From: Gigantopelta aegis | Lineage: Eukaryota > Mollusca > Gastropoda > Neomphalida > Peltospiridae | Reading direction: 5' to 3' | Assembly: GCF_016097555.1 (NCBI RefSeq) | Contig: NC_054702.1 | Coordinates: 112,544,468 to 112,608,467, forward strand | Length of the DNA stretch: 64,000 nucleotides | In this document: positions 25,453 through 39,600 of the stretch, in pieces | How positions within the stretch are numbered: position 1 is the stretch's first letter | How the letters are laid out: the number at the start of each line of letters is the position of its first letter | The notes under the pieces: model-generated | Database searches by the model: none | The model's input: only the letters and a program-made list of their open reading frames with translations | Told to the model about the DNA's origin: nothing | Translations under genes and position numbers: made by a program

Positions 25453-26445
25453 GTCAGGACTTCATTAATCAGACAGCACCTTCTCCAGTGGATATAGTAT
25501 CATCAGTAGTTGGTTCAAACAAACTGTTCATCTATCCCATTGCAAACATTTCACATAATTTATTCATAATTATAATTGAATCTCCTTGTAACATATTCAT
25601 TAACATCTATGGTTTTCCATCAACTACCTGACGGGCGTACCATGTACCTCACCGATACTCTCGTTTCCTATGTTAGGTTAGGTTTAATATTGGCTCCTAT
25701 TGGCATGGTACTGTAGTAATTAAATTAAATTCCACTAGTCAAAGTTAAGTACATACTATTTTTTCTTAATTCCACATATGGTAGGGCGTAATGTATTTTT
25801 ACAAATTGATTTCTTCTGTCATGTTTTTTGAATGTAGATTAGACCATGTATTCATATTTATTTTTGACAAATGTATAATAATTTGAATAATACAAATTAA
25901 AAAGAAGATATAAAATAATAAATAATAGATAAATAAATAAAGACAGAAAGAAATCAAGAGCAAAAACCCACGAATCTCACGCACTCATTCACTGAACCAC
26001 ATACATGACATAATCCCAGTGAAAGGTTTTAGCTGGAACAAAAATGTCTGGGTCGAGGGAGGGGCAATTGCCCCAACCCGTACCCACCACATGCAGCGGT
26101 TGCAATGTTTAATGATTATTGTCAGTCCAAAAACTATTATTAATGGCGGCCACTGAAAGAAAGCCACAATTTACGACGATACCGAGATGACGGATTCTAA
26201 TACCATTAAAATTTTTCAAATGCTGATTGACGCTTCACTGAACTTAGAAATACCTTAGGCATCGGGCATAAAATAAACCGCAAAACATTCCTTTAGCATC
26301 CCACTAAATTACGAACGACAACTTCAAAGAAGATGTTGTTCCTAAAATCTACATATTGTCGAAGTTGCAAATAAATGATAGACTCATAAAACGGAATTGG
26401 GACTATCATTCAGGCTGATGATTGCCTCTCTTGGTTAGACAGGTG
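25453..26445. other. No recognisable feature
   Basis: AT-rich. A few short open frames have no protein-like pattern. Confidence 0.45.
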
Positions 26446-26449
26446 AGTC

Positions 26450-26790
26450 TGGTACAACATATTTCTGTATCTATAAATCAATATTTCTGTATCTGTAAAC
26501 TACAATTTCTATAAATTTAAATTAATTAATATTTCTCTATCTATAAATGAATTAGTACATTCTTTGTTTTGTATCTGTAGACCGAAATTCATTTTTCTAG
26601 TTCTGTAAATTCAGACTTCTGTATTTGTAAACTGAAATTTCTATATCAGTAAGTTCACGTCTGGTATCTGTAAATTAATTTTTTTTTTTTAAATCGGTAA
26701 ATTTAATTTCTCAGTGTAAATTCACAGGTCTGTATCTGTAAATTCACATTTATGTCTCAGTTTGTGTTTGTAAATTCACATTTCTGTGTA
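26450..26790. repeat. Degenerate short tandem repeat
   Basis: About fifteen degenerate copies of ctgtatctgtaaattcacat-like units of roughly 20-35 bp. Confidence 0.75.
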
Positions 26791-27444
26791 CTGAAAGTTC
26801 TCATTTTTGTCAATTAGCTTTTTGTTTTGGTTATTTAATAGGTGTATTTTAAAACTATTTACGTGTACATGTACTATATTATATACATGTATTTTGTAAT
26901 GAAAACTATAATGAAATAAATGCGCACGAAACTTTATACAACTAATTACTGTATTCAATTACAATTCGCCATTCAACTGATCGACATAGATGCTTTTTTC
27001 AAAGGTATATTTCATAATTGTGTATTTCTAATGGACCTGTGACAATATTTATAAATGAAATATCGAATGTTCTAGAGTTCATTACACCTGGGATAATCTA
27101 ATAGAATGTAATGGCAATATTTCCCTAAAACAGTGTCCAGCTGACCTATAGATGACTGATAACTGGGAGCGTTTTATATTGCAAACGCTTTCATTCTAGC
27201 CTATAATTTTAGTGCTCAGTTCTAAAACATGATTTGGTCTGAATAGGAACAAATTGATAGGTGATTCCATATAATTTTTTTTTTACTAATTCGTAAACTC
27301 TTTTTAACCTGTCGTTGTTATAATATAAAACTTTTAAATATGTCTATCTCAAAAGGAGGGACACAGCGAGAAGTGATACAGTAGGTATATGACAGACGCG
27401 CCCTTCATATTAGTAACTTTGTTGCTTTTTTTCAACTTACACCC

Positions 27445-27612
27445 CACCCCCCCAAAAAAAATAACCCCTACAACAAAAAAACAAACAAACAACAACAACA
27501 AGAAAACAAAATCCCAAACAACCCCCCCCCAAAAAAAAAATAATAAAAAAAATAATAAAAAAAAAAGTGAGAAAAAGAAGGGGAAAAAAGAAAAGAAGAA
27601 GAAGAAAGAAGA
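27445..27612. repeat. A-rich low-complexity tract
   Basis: Mixed A/C then A/G homopolymer-like sequence. Open frames across it are composition artefacts. Confidence 0.9.
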
Positions 27613-27857
27613 CTCGTAGATGAAGAGACCACCAACACCTGAAACAATAACAAACAACGATATATGTCACGCTTGTCACGACTTAATAAATATTGTTTAC
27701 AGGCATAGTAATATATTTTTCTTCTTCATCACACTTGTCAACAATGAATATGTCAAGTTGTTGTTTAGGAGATCAGTCATATTTGTATTGTCAAAACAAA
27801 CAGGGAGGTATTCAAAATATTGCTCAGATTTTATCATTTTCATTAATAGTGCTGACG

Positions 27858-28281
27858 ACCGGCCTCGGTAGCGTCGTCGTTAAGCCATCGGTCTACAGGC
27901 GGGTAGGTACTGGGTTCGGATCCCAGTCGAGACATGGGATTTTTAATCCAGATACTGACTCCAAACCCTGAGTGAGTGCTCCGTTAAGGCTCAATGGGTA
28001 GGTGTAAACCACTTGCACCAGTGATCCATAACTGGTTCAACAAACGCCATGGTTTGTGCTATCCTGCCTGTGGGAAGCCCAAATAAAAGATCCCTTGCTG
28101 CCTGTCGTAAAAGAGTAGCCTATGTGGCGACAGCGGGTTTCCTCTAAAAAAAACCCACCACAAAAACCCCAACAGTGTCAGAATGACCATATGTTTGACG
28201 TCCAATAGTCGATGATAAGATAACAAAAATCAATGTGCTCTAGTGGCGTCGTTAAATAAAACAAACTTTACTTTACTTTAT
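27858..28281 (+). mobile_element. Full-length long SINE with target duplication
   Basis: Target duplication ttaayagtgctgacg at 27843-27857 and 28282-28296. tRNA-like head ggcctcggtagcgtcgtcgt, B box gggttcggatccc, middle ccaaaccctgagtgagtgct, then the shared body tggcgacagcgggtttcctc and tail gtggcgtcgttaaataaaac. At 424 bp it joins the ggcctcgg-type head to the body used by shorter families. Confidence 0.95.
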
Positions 28282-28299
28282 TTAACAGTGCTGACGTTA

Positions 28300-29300
28300 C
28301 AAACTTCAAGTGAATAACTACCAAATGATAAACATAGCGTCTTATAAATCAAATTATTTGCTAAATAATTTAAAATTACATGTATCTATATTTGATTATA
28401 TGCTTTATACTGATGACCACCTAACTTTTAAGTTTTTATATAGTTTATTACTCTTTAATACTGTTTTAAAATGATGCACCTACATTCCACGCGTCACGGT
28501 TGTCTTTATATTGAAGAGTGTTTTGGGTTTTTTTTTTTTTTTTTTTTTTTTTAAATGTAGTAATCTGTAAAGCCATACTGCTTGTATTGATATTTTAAAA
28601 TAAAAATACCTATATGTCCATTTGTTAGTATGCTTTTTCTACAACAGGCGTACTTGAACATGCCCCTTTCCCATTAAACCTTTTTTTTTACTTATTAACA
28701 TTTATAAAATCATACTAACACACATACATACATACATAAATACATACATAGTATGGACCCCCCTCCAATAATAGCCCCCCCCCCCCACCAATCTAAACTT
28801 TTGACTTTTGCTGTTTGACATGATCGTCAAAACAATGATACGTTTATTTTTTAAATGATAATTATTATTATATTCGTTAAATGAAGTTCAAAACATGTCA
28901 ATCGCCTCATTTAATTAAACCTAACCTAACCTAAATTTATTGATGTGAAATATATATCAGTGCAAACTCCTATAATTGTATCCAGTGTACTTTTCAGCAT
29001 GGAAACTCAATGCACTCTCTTCCGTGTGGTGAGGGGCATAATGATCAAATTTACAAAAGGTGTGGGCAGGCGGTAGTGGAGAGGAAGGGGTTCATGATCG
29101 ACCGCAACAGTCTAACATTTCTGCAGACACGCGGGGTGGGGGGTGGGGGGTGGGGGAGTAAACATAAATAGTACGCTACCAATATTCCAGTCACGGTCCA
29201 TGTATATGCCAGCCACCACTTTCACGTACTGGTCACGTTTTGCAAAATCACGAAAATAAAATACTTTGTACTATATTGGGAATTATTTCCGCCTGTTATC
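28300..29300. other. No gene seen; homopolymer tracts
   Basis: Poly-T at 28528-28551, CATA repeats at 28718-28750, C runs at 28768-28787 and G runs near 29133-29155. No coding signal. Confidence 0.6.
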
Positions 29301-29334
29301 CCCCATTAATTATATTGGTACATGTATAAAGAGG

Positions 29335-29629
29335 AGGGGCGGCACGTAGCCCAGTGGTAAAGTGTTCGCTTGATTCGCAGTCGGTTTTTGATCGATCCCC
29401 GTCAGTTGGCCCATCGGGCAATTTTTCGTTCCAGCTAGTGCACCACGACTGGTATATCAAAGGCCGATGTCTTTTGGATGATGGAAATAAAAGATAACTT
29501 GTTAATAATGGAAACATGTAGCGGGTTTCCTCTCTAAAACTATGTAAAAATTACCTAATGTTTAACATCTAATAGCCGATGATTAATAAATGAATGTGCT
29601 CTAGTGGTGTCGTTAAACAAAACAAACTT
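29335..29629 (+). mobile_element. Complete SINE with 12-bp target duplication
   Basis: Target duplication tgtataaagagg at 29323-29334 and 29630-29641. Head aggggcggcacgtagcccag, body gtagcgggtttcctctctaa, tail tggtgtcgttaaacaaaaca. Confidence 0.95.
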
Positions 29630-29736
29630 TGTATAAAGAGGCAATCTCACCCTCCAAAACTAACCCCAACCCTAAAACCAACCCTAACAATAGGGGGTAA
29701 CGGTCGAATATTGTACTCTCCAGGCTCCGTATTCAT

Positions 29737-29881
29737 AAACGTACTCAATGTATGATACTTATTTATATACTTTAAGTGTGTATTTAGGTATCATACATTG
29801 ACTTAAGTACGTTTATGAAAACGGAAATGTGTTGAGTGCGTCGTTAAATAAAACATTTCTTTCTTTCTTTATGAAAACGGA
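29737..29881. repeat. Hairpin MITE carrying a 42-bp SINE stub
   Basis: Arms ttcataaacgtact / agtacgtttatgaa with gtatgatac inner pairing. One end holds 29826-29867, a tail-only SINE piece (gtgttgagtgcgtcgttaaa) flanked by tttatgaaaacgga on both sides (29812-29825 and 29868-29881). Confidence 0.8.
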
Positions 29882-29884
29882 GCC

Positions 29885-30430
29885 AGGACTGATATAACAA
29901 ATGTCATTGTTTAGCCTGCCCTGCCAGTTGTGCTGGTAACAGTGATATGTCAAAGTGGCGTATTTTAAACCTGTAGCGAGTTCTATGCACCTATAACGTT
30001 AAAACTAGCTGATTCTACTGCTGCCAATATTTATTCTATAGTTTCTCTTTATGAATGCAATTTATGTAAACGAAGTGTGGTAACTGACCAATTCATAAAG
30101 AGATTTATGTCGTTTATAGCATATATATTATGCACACTTATTGTAAAACATTAAATTTAACATTTATATACAAATATACCTTATTAAGGCCTCTTATCAA
30201 TGATTCATTTCTTGATAGTCTGAAGTTTCCTGTATAACCGTTTTCTGGTGTTTATAACGCACAATGGCTGAACTAAAAAATTGTATCACTACTACCAGTC
30301 AACAGCCTCGACTATCTATCCTTTGGACTTTGTTACTTGTGCAAACATCACCTACTTTTAAGTTTGCTGTCAAATAATTAAATATTTGTGTAGTGACAAT
30401 TTATTTTTTCTTTGGTTTTATTTTCTGCAG
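29885..30430. other. Sequence upstream of catalase coding start
   Basis: No defined promoter seen. The stretch ends in a strong pyrimidine tract and cag at 30428-30430, so the ATG-containing exon probably has a 5' UTR exon further upstream that I cannot place. Confidence 0.5.
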
Positions 30431-30511
30431 GAAGATTAATCTTCAAAATTCAAGATGACAACAAGAGAGAAAGCAAGTGAACAGATGGCCGATTGGCAAC
30501 GCAGTAACGGA
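30431..30511 (+). CDS. CAT: Catalase exon 1 with 24 bases of 5' UTR
   Basis: An acceptor-like ttattttctgcag precedes 30431. ATG is at 30455; encodes 19 residues [19 protein letters not shown]. Donor GTAAGT. Confidence 0.9.
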
Positions 30512-30582
30512 GTAAGTGCCACTGCTGGTGTTACTTGACATTATATAAGTAGGAAGAGGCTTTCCAGAGGTGTAGTCTTTTG

Positions 30583-30613
<31 letters not shown>

Positions 30614-33600
30614 TAATAATAATCAATAATAATAATAAAATAATAATAATTTTTTTTTTTTTAAATGATAATAATTATGAAAAAAAGAAAAAAAAAAGAA
30701 GCAGAAACAGTGTTCGAGATTAAAATATTTGGGCAGTATCCCAGTTGGATACTAACATTTCAAAATCTGGTATCCCACCTGAGAATTTAGTATTTTATGG
30801 TATCCCAGTGGAATACTGGGCTCTTGAAGTCTGGTATCCAAAATTAAATTCTGGTATCCCCGGGATATCGGGATACCGGTAATCTCGAACACTGAGAAAC
30901 AAAAACAAAACGACAACCGACAACATAACAAAACAAAACAAACATAAACAAACAAAAAAAGAAATAAAGAAAGAAATAAACAAATAAATAAACAACAACA
31001 CAAGAATACAATACAAAATTTTACAGGGGAAAGGTGATATGTGATGAAACAAAAATACAAACCGAAAATCTAATAATGGTCCGATTATGTCATGATACTG
31101 AGAGCAAGCATTATATCATTTTAAAGGGGGATGCTTTAACATTTAAAACATTTTTACTTTGGGCTGGGGATAGTGTATAAATATGCCAAATTTGTGGGGG
31201 TTTTTAAACCTAGCAAATCTATCTTGTATGTATGTTTCTGTTAATGTTTGCTTGCATGGGACATTTTATGCATGGATAATTTTTTAATAGATTAAAGTAT
31301 ACCCATATAATATATTCAGTTGATGTACTTATTCATTGTGTGTTGTGTTGTAGAAACCGGACACTGCAACGACTGGAACTGGTGCCCCTGTTGGTCTGAA
31401 AACGGCCTCACTGACGGTGGGGCCACGAGGACCGCTCCTCATGCAGGATTTCGTCTTCACCGACGAGATGGCACACTTCAACCGCGAGAGAATCCCTGAA
31501 AGAGTCGTCCACGCCAAGGGAACAGGTGAGTCACACAATACCTGTAGACTTATCTTACAACATTGTATCACCCTTCAACCACAAGAGAATCCCTGAGAGA
31601 GTCGTCCATGCCAAGGGAACAGGTGAGTAACACAATACCTGTAGACTTATTTTACAACATTGTATCACCCTTCAACCACAAGAGAATCCCTGAGAGAGTC
31701 GTCCATGCCAAGGGAACAGAGAACAGGTGAGTCACACAATACCTGTAGACTTATCATACTCATGTAATTTAATTTTTATATTATTTCTGCACTTATATCA
31801 ATATATGGTTAAATTGCAATCTCCTACACACAATATCAAATGAGGCATGGCCAGGAGGACGGGCAATCGTGGTCACTCACTACACTGGTTTTTGCACGTA
31901 ATGTTAGACGAAGTGATACAATAGAAGACGATAGTATCAGTTGAATAATTCAATCACCACCTACCTGTCTGAATAGCCAATTTGAGAACTTCTATGATAT
32001 ATTGGTACACATTAATTTTTTCAATATTTGATGATAGGAACTTTGTGTTTTAGTTTTGCAGAAGTGTTTTAAAATTTATAATTTTGGGCTATTTAAAGAT
32101 CTCGACTTATTGTCTTTGTTTATTTATAATTTTTAGTAAAATGCCACTCACCATGTGACTCTGTTTAGGTGGTTCTTGCCATAACATGGATCACACAATA
32201 TATATTACACAATAAGTCCATGGATCTCGTTTAGTTCAAATTGTAAACATTAAAACTGGTCAATAAGGATGTCTTGACACTCTTATATTGAACAAGAGTA
32301 GGATAAAATATGTGCTATTTATTTACATTAATACAAATACATATACATGTAGGTATACAGGAAGCTATTTCTTTTAAGTATTTTACCAACAGTTTGTAAA
32401 ATTAGGCTGTATTGTTATTGTTATTTCTAGACTACATCTGATTTAGTGTCACTTAGCTGGTTGAAACCATTTCATTGATTAAAAGTAATTTCTTGCTCCA
32501 GCCAGTGCACCGCGACTGGTACATCAAAGGCCATGGTATGTGCTATCCTGTCTAAGTGATGGTGCATATAAAAGATCCCTTGCTGCTAATCGAAAAGAGT
32601 AGCCTATAGGAAGTGGCGACAGCGGGTTTCCTCCATCAATATCTGTGTGGTCCTTAGGGGTGGGACGAATACACATGGTGGCGAATACGATACATATCAC
32701 GAATATGAGGTGACGAATACGAATATGTATTCACATCCATGAATACACATTACACAAGTACAAAGGCTGTGAACAAAATTCACTGCAACAATCCTACAAT
32801 CACCTTTTCGTGCAAAACATTTTAAAAGCCTCATACGGAAACCAAAATAGTAACAAGTTAAAATATGTATATGTTATTATCGGAATTTTAAAATATACCA
32901 TCATACCATGGCCTTTGCAAACATAAATGTACAAATTGTACATATTTAAAAAAATATTCTTAAGTGCTTTGATAACAATTCACCCTTTTCCATGCGTGCA
33001 AACAAAACCGTATATACATTGTATAATGTAGACAGAAGTTATGGATTAACGGTAAATTAATTTTATTTTGAATATCAAATATATATTTTTAAGGCCATTT
33101 TGGTTTTTGGTATCTAGTATTAATCAATTTATATCCATATTTGAATTGCTAATATGCCACAGTTCTCGTTAAGAATTATAGAAATATATTTTGCTTTGAG
33201 CTGCCATTTAAACGTTAGAATATTGGTTCAGCATTATTGACGTTGCACTGCGTAGAATGCATAAATTAATTGACTACACTCGCCCGTGTCTCGTATTAGG
33301 CTGGTTAAACGAGACTATGCGATGTCATACAGTGTTTTGACAGAAGCGCAGTCAAGCTGCATGTAGAGTACCAGTCCAACGCATGGAATTAAAAAAAAAA
33401 AAGGATTGGTCTATGAGTCTGACTATGCGGTTGACCTAATATAAAAAAGGACAATAAAAACAATCGAATCGTTATTGCGTTTTGGTTAGTATGAATTAGA
33501 AACATAAATTATAAAGTAAACATTATATATAAGTATTCGTGTATTCGGTTCAGCTAGTGACAAATACGAATGCAACTACGATACAGATCGCTGTTCGGTG

Positions 33601-36600
33601 CACCGAATATTCGAGTATATCGTTACACCCCTAGTTGTCCTTAACCATATGTCCTACGCCATGCATGTAACTTTAAATAAAATGTCTTGAGTGTGTCGTT
33701 AAATAAACCATTTTCTTCCTTCCTGATTAAAAATATTTACTGATATGTGGTGATGGAAAAGCAAGCACTTTGCCAACCACCCCAATACCCATTCATATAC
33801 AGTCCGACCTTGTTACAAAGAGTTGAAAGACTGTTGTTACTACGAACAAACGTACATCAATGTTATTCTGTTCATTACACCGGAATTCACACCTTCCAAC
33901 ACCGACAGAGCAAATTAGAAACAAGCGTGCATCTGATGTCTGAAAACACATCTTTACAATGACATTACATAATCACAGTGTCATATGATGTCCAAGTTAC
34001 TGATGTCGGCAAAATCTGCAAACTTTTATTGCTTTTGAAAATAAGCCTTTAGTCATTCAATTAAAGGATTAACTTTGAACAATCAAGTCTACTATTCTAT
34101 GACATTATGTAAATGAAGTAGGTACTAATTGTAGATGTCTTTAAACAAGAAATGATTAGAATGACATATAATATATGTAATATTGGTCTGTGAATGATCC
34201 CTGTCAGTGGGCCATTGGGCTATTTCTCATTCCAGCCAGTGTACCACGACTAGTATATCAAATGCTGTGGTATGTGTTATTCTGATGTGGGATGGTGCAC
34301 ATAAAAGATCCCTTGCTACTGATGCAAAAATGTAGCAGGTTTCCTCTCTAAGACTATATGTTAAAATTACAAAATGTTTGACATCCAACAGCCGATGATT
34401 AATAAATCAATGTGCTCTTAACCCCCAAAAATTTAATGACAAGTTTTATATAATGACAATTTCGAGATAGCGACAAAATGACCCAGCGATGAACGTGGTT
34501 GTTGTAACGAGGTTGTTGTAACAAAGATCTGACTGTATATGATATTTTGTTCACATGACGTGTGAATACTTGCATGGTGATATGTATACAGTGTACAGTG
34601 TAACGAGGTCTGACTGTATATGATATTTTGTTCACATGACGTGTGAATACTTGCATGGTGATATGTATACAGTGTACAGTGTAACGAGATCTGACTGTAT
34701 ATGATATTTTGTTCACATGACATGTGAATACTTGCATGGTGATATGTATACAGTGTACAGTGTAACGAGGTCTGACTGTATATGATATTTTGTTCACATG
34801 ACGTGTGAATACTTGCATGGTGATATGTATACAGTGTAACGAGATCTGACTGTATATGATATTTTGTTCACATGACGTGTGAATACTTGCATGGTGATAT
34901 GTATACAGTGTACAGTGTAACGAGATCTGACTGTATATGATATTTTGTTCACATGACATGTGAATACTTGCATGGTGATATGTATACAGTGTACAGTGTA
35001 ACGAGGTCTGACTGTATATGATATTTTGTTCACATGACGTGTGAATACTTGCATGGTGATATGTATACAGTGTAACGAGATCTGACTATATGATATTTTG
35101 TTCACATGACGTGTGAATACTTGCATGGTGATATGTATGCAGTGTACAGTGTAACGAGGTCTGACTGTATATGATATTTTGTTCACATGACGTGTGAATA
35201 CTTGCATGGTGATATATATGCAATGTACAGTGAAACTCTCTAAACCGGACATGCATGGGACCAATAATTTTGTCCAGTATCAGAGGTTTTCAGGGTTTGC
35301 ATTGATACAAAGCCTTTTGTTATACTCTGTCCTTTGTTTCTGCTGGTGTTCTATTTACATTTAGCTTTATATATGTATTGAAAATGAATCGAACAGTTAA
35401 TAATCCAATAAAGAACCTTTGACTTAGATGTTTGAAAGTTTGCTTGTGTAGGCCTATTTTTAAAACTTGTAATGATTTTAATTTTGTCATCGAGGGATAG
35501 TTCAATACAGTGAAGTTCAGGTGGACGTTCCATAAAGAAAATCGATATGGCATTGAAATGCTACTGACATCTTTGTGACACCGAAAAGGCAACATTACTT
35601 TTGCCTACTCTTTAGTTTGTTAAATAACCGTTTAAAAAAAAAATTCAAATGAAAGAAAAAAAAAAGACTGGATTAAATACATTGTTGTTTTGTTGATCCT
35701 TGATCTGTAATTGCTTAATTGTTATGTGCCAGCCATACTCAGTGATGAGTAATGATGATTACACGTCTAATGACTAATGAACCCGTGTGTATTGCACCAG
35801 CTATGTTCTCAGACAGGTAATGTGGCTGAACACGGTGAACTGACTGACTAATGAACCTGTGTGTATTGCACCAGCTATGTTCTCAGACAGGTAATGTGGC
35901 TGAACACGGTGAACTGACTGACTAATGAACCCGTGTGTATTGCACCAGCTATGTTCTCAGACAGGTAATGTGGCTGAACACGGTGAACTGACTGACTAAT
36001 GAACCCGTGTGTATTGCACCAGCTATGTTCTCAGACAGGTAATGTGGCTGAACACGGTGAACTGACTGACTAATGAACCCGTGTGTATTGCACCAGCTAT
36101 GTTCTCAGACAGGTAATGTGGCTGAACACGGTGAACTGACTGACTAATGAACCCGTGTGTATTGCACCAGCTATGTTCTCAGACAGGTAATGTGGCTGAA
36201 CACGGTGAACTGACTGACTAATGAACCCGTGTGTATTGCACCAGCTATGTTCTCAGACAGGTAATGTGGCTGAACACGGTGAACTGACTGACTAATGAAC
36301 CTGTGTATTGCACCAGCTATGTTCTCAGACAGGTAATGTGGCTGAACACGGTGAACTGACTGACTAATGAACCCGTGTGTATTGCACCAGCTATGTTCTC
36401 AGACAGGTAATGTGGCTGAACACGGTGAACTGACTGACTAATGAACCCGTGTGTATTGCACCAGCTATGTTCTCAGACAGGTAATGTGGCTGAACACGGT
36501 GAACTGACTGACTAATGAACCCGTGTGTATTGCACCAGCTATGTTCTCAGACAGGTAATGTGGCTGAACACGGTGAACTGACTGACTAATGAACCCGTGT

Positions 36601-39600
36601 GTATTGCACCAGCTATGTTCTCAGACAGGTAATGTGGCTGAACACGGTGAACTGACTGACTAATGAACCCGTGTGTATTGCACCAGCTATGTTCTCAGAC
36701 AGGTAATGTGGCTGAACACGGTGAACTGACTGACTAATGAACCCGTGTGTATTGCACCAGCTATGTTCTCAGACAGGTAATGTGGCTGAACACGGTGAAC
36801 TGACTGACTAATGAACCCGTGTGTATTGCACCAGCTATGTTCTCAGACAGGTAATGTGGCTGAACACGGTGAACTGACTGACTAATGAACCCGTGTGTAT
36901 TGCACCAGCTATGTTCTCAGACAGGTAATGTGGCTGAACACGGTGAACTGACTGACTAATGAACCCGTGTGTATTGCACCAGCTATGTTCTCAGACAGGT
37001 AATGTGGCTGAACACGGTGAACTGACTGACTAATGAACCTGTGTATTGCACCAGCTATGTTCTCAGACAGGTAATGTGGCTGAACACGGTGAACTGACTG
37101 ACTAATGAACCTGTGTGTATTGCACCAGCTATGTTCTCAGACAGGTAATGTGGCTGAACACGGTGAACTGACTGACTAATGAACCCATGTGTATTGCACC
37201 AGCTATGTTCTCAGACAGGTAATGTGGCTGAACACGGTGAACTGACTGACTAATGAACCTGTGTGTATTGCACCAGCTATGTTCTCAGACAGGTAATGTG
37301 GCTGAACACGGTGAACTGACTGACTAATGAACCTGTGTGTATTGCACCAGCTATGTTCTCAGACAGGTAATGTGGCTGAACACGGTGAACTGACTGACTA
37401 ATGAACCCGTGTGTATTGCACCAGCTATGTTCTCAGACAGGTAATGTGGCTGAACACGGTGAACTGACTGACTAATGAACCCGTGTGTATTGCACCAGCT
37501 ATGTTCTCAGACAGGTAATGTGGCTGAACACGGTGAACTGACTGACTAATGAACCCTGTGTGTGTGTATTGCACCAGCTATGTTCTCAGACAGGTAATGT
37601 GGCTGAACACGGTGAACTGACTGACTAATGAACCCGTGTGTATTGCACCAGCTATGTTCTCAGACAGGTAATGTGGCTGAACACGGTGAACTGACTGACT
37701 AATGAACCCGTGTGTATTGCACCAGCTATGTTCTCAGACAGGTAATGTGGCTGAACACGGTGAACTGACTGACTAATGAACCTGTGTGTATTGCACCAGC
37801 TATGTTCTCAGACAGGTAATGTGGCTGAACACGGTGAACTGACTGACTAATGAACCCGTGTGTATTGCACCAGCTATGTTCTCAGACAGGTAATGTGGCT
37901 GAACACGGTGAACTGACTGACTAATGAACCCGTGTGTATTGCACCAGCTATGTTCTCAGACAGGTAATGTGGCTGAACACGGTGAACTGACTGACTAATG
38001 AACCTGTGTGTATTGCACCAGCTATGTTCTCAGACAGGTAATGTGGCTGAACACGGTGAACTGACTGACTAATGAACCCGTGTGTATTGCACCAGCTATG
38101 TTCTCAGACAGGTAATGTGGCTGAACACGGTGAACTGACTGACTAATGAACCCGTGTGTATTGCACCAGCTATGTTCTCAGACAGGTAATGTGGCTGAAC
38201 ACGGTGAACTGACTGACTAATGAACCTGTGTATTGCACCAGCTATGTTCTCAGACAGGTAATGTGGCTGAACACGGTGAACTGACTGACTAATGAACCTG
38301 TGTGTATTGCACCAGCTATGTTCTCAGACAGGTAATGTGGCTGAACACGGTGAACTGACTGACTAATGAACCTGTGTGTATTGCACCAGCTATGTTCTCA
38401 GACAGGTAATGTGGCTGAACACGGTGAACTGACTGACTAATGAACCTGTGTGTATTGCACCAGCTATGTTCTCAGACAGGTAATGTGGCTGAACACGGTG
38501 AACTGACTGACTAATGAACCTGTGTGTATTGCACCAGCTATGTTCTCAGACAGGTAATGTGGCTGAACACGGTGAACTGACTGACTAATGAACCTGTGTA
38601 TTGCACCAGCTATGTTCTCAGACAGGTAATGTGGCTGAACACGGTGAACTGACTGACTAATGAACCTGTGTATTGCACCAGCTATGTTCTCAGACAGGTA
38701 ATGTGGCTGAACACGGTGAACTGACTGACTAATGAACCTGTGTGTATTGCACCAGCTATGTTCTCAGACAGGTAATGTGGCTGAACACGGTGAACTGACT
38801 GACTAATGAACCTGTGTATTGCACCAGCTATGTTCTCAGACAGGTAATGTGGCTGAACACGGTGAACTGACTGACTAATGAACCTGTGTATTGCACCAGC
38901 TATGTTCTCAGACAGGTAATGTGGCTGAACACGGTGAACTGACTGACTAATGAACCTGTGTGTTGCACCAGCTATGTTCTCAGACAGGTAATGTGGCTGA
39001 ACACGGTGAACTGACTGACTAATGAACCCGTGTGTATTGCACCAGCTATGTTCTCAGACAGGTAATGTGGCTGAACACGGTGAACTGACTGACTAATGAA
39101 CCCGTGTGTATTGCACCAGCTATGTTCTCAGACAGGTAATGTGGCTGAACACGGTGAACTGACTGACTAATGAACCCGTGTGTATTGCACCAGCTATGTT
39201 CTCAGACAGGTAATGTGGCTGAACACGGTGAACTGACTGACTAATGAACCCGTGTGTATTGCACCAGCTATGTTCTCAGACAGGTAATGTGGCTGAACAC
39301 GGTGAACTGACTGACTAATGAACCCGTGTGTATTGCACCAGCTATGTTCTCAGACAGGTAATGTGGCTGAACACGGTGAACTGACTGACTAATGAACCCG
39401 TGTGTATTGCACCAGCTATGTTCTCAGACAGGTAATGTGGCTGAACACGGTGAACTGACTGACTAATGAACCCGTGTGTATTGCACCAGCTATGTTCTCA
39501 GACAGGTAATGTGGCTGAACACGGTGAACTGACTGACTAATGAACCTGTGTATTGCACCAGCTATGTTCTCAGACAGGTAATGTGGCTGAACACGGTGAA

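Noticed and set aside
34399-35264. Minus-strand frames of 96 to 186 codons with repeated VNKISYTVR
   Set aside because: They are translations of the 81-bp array.
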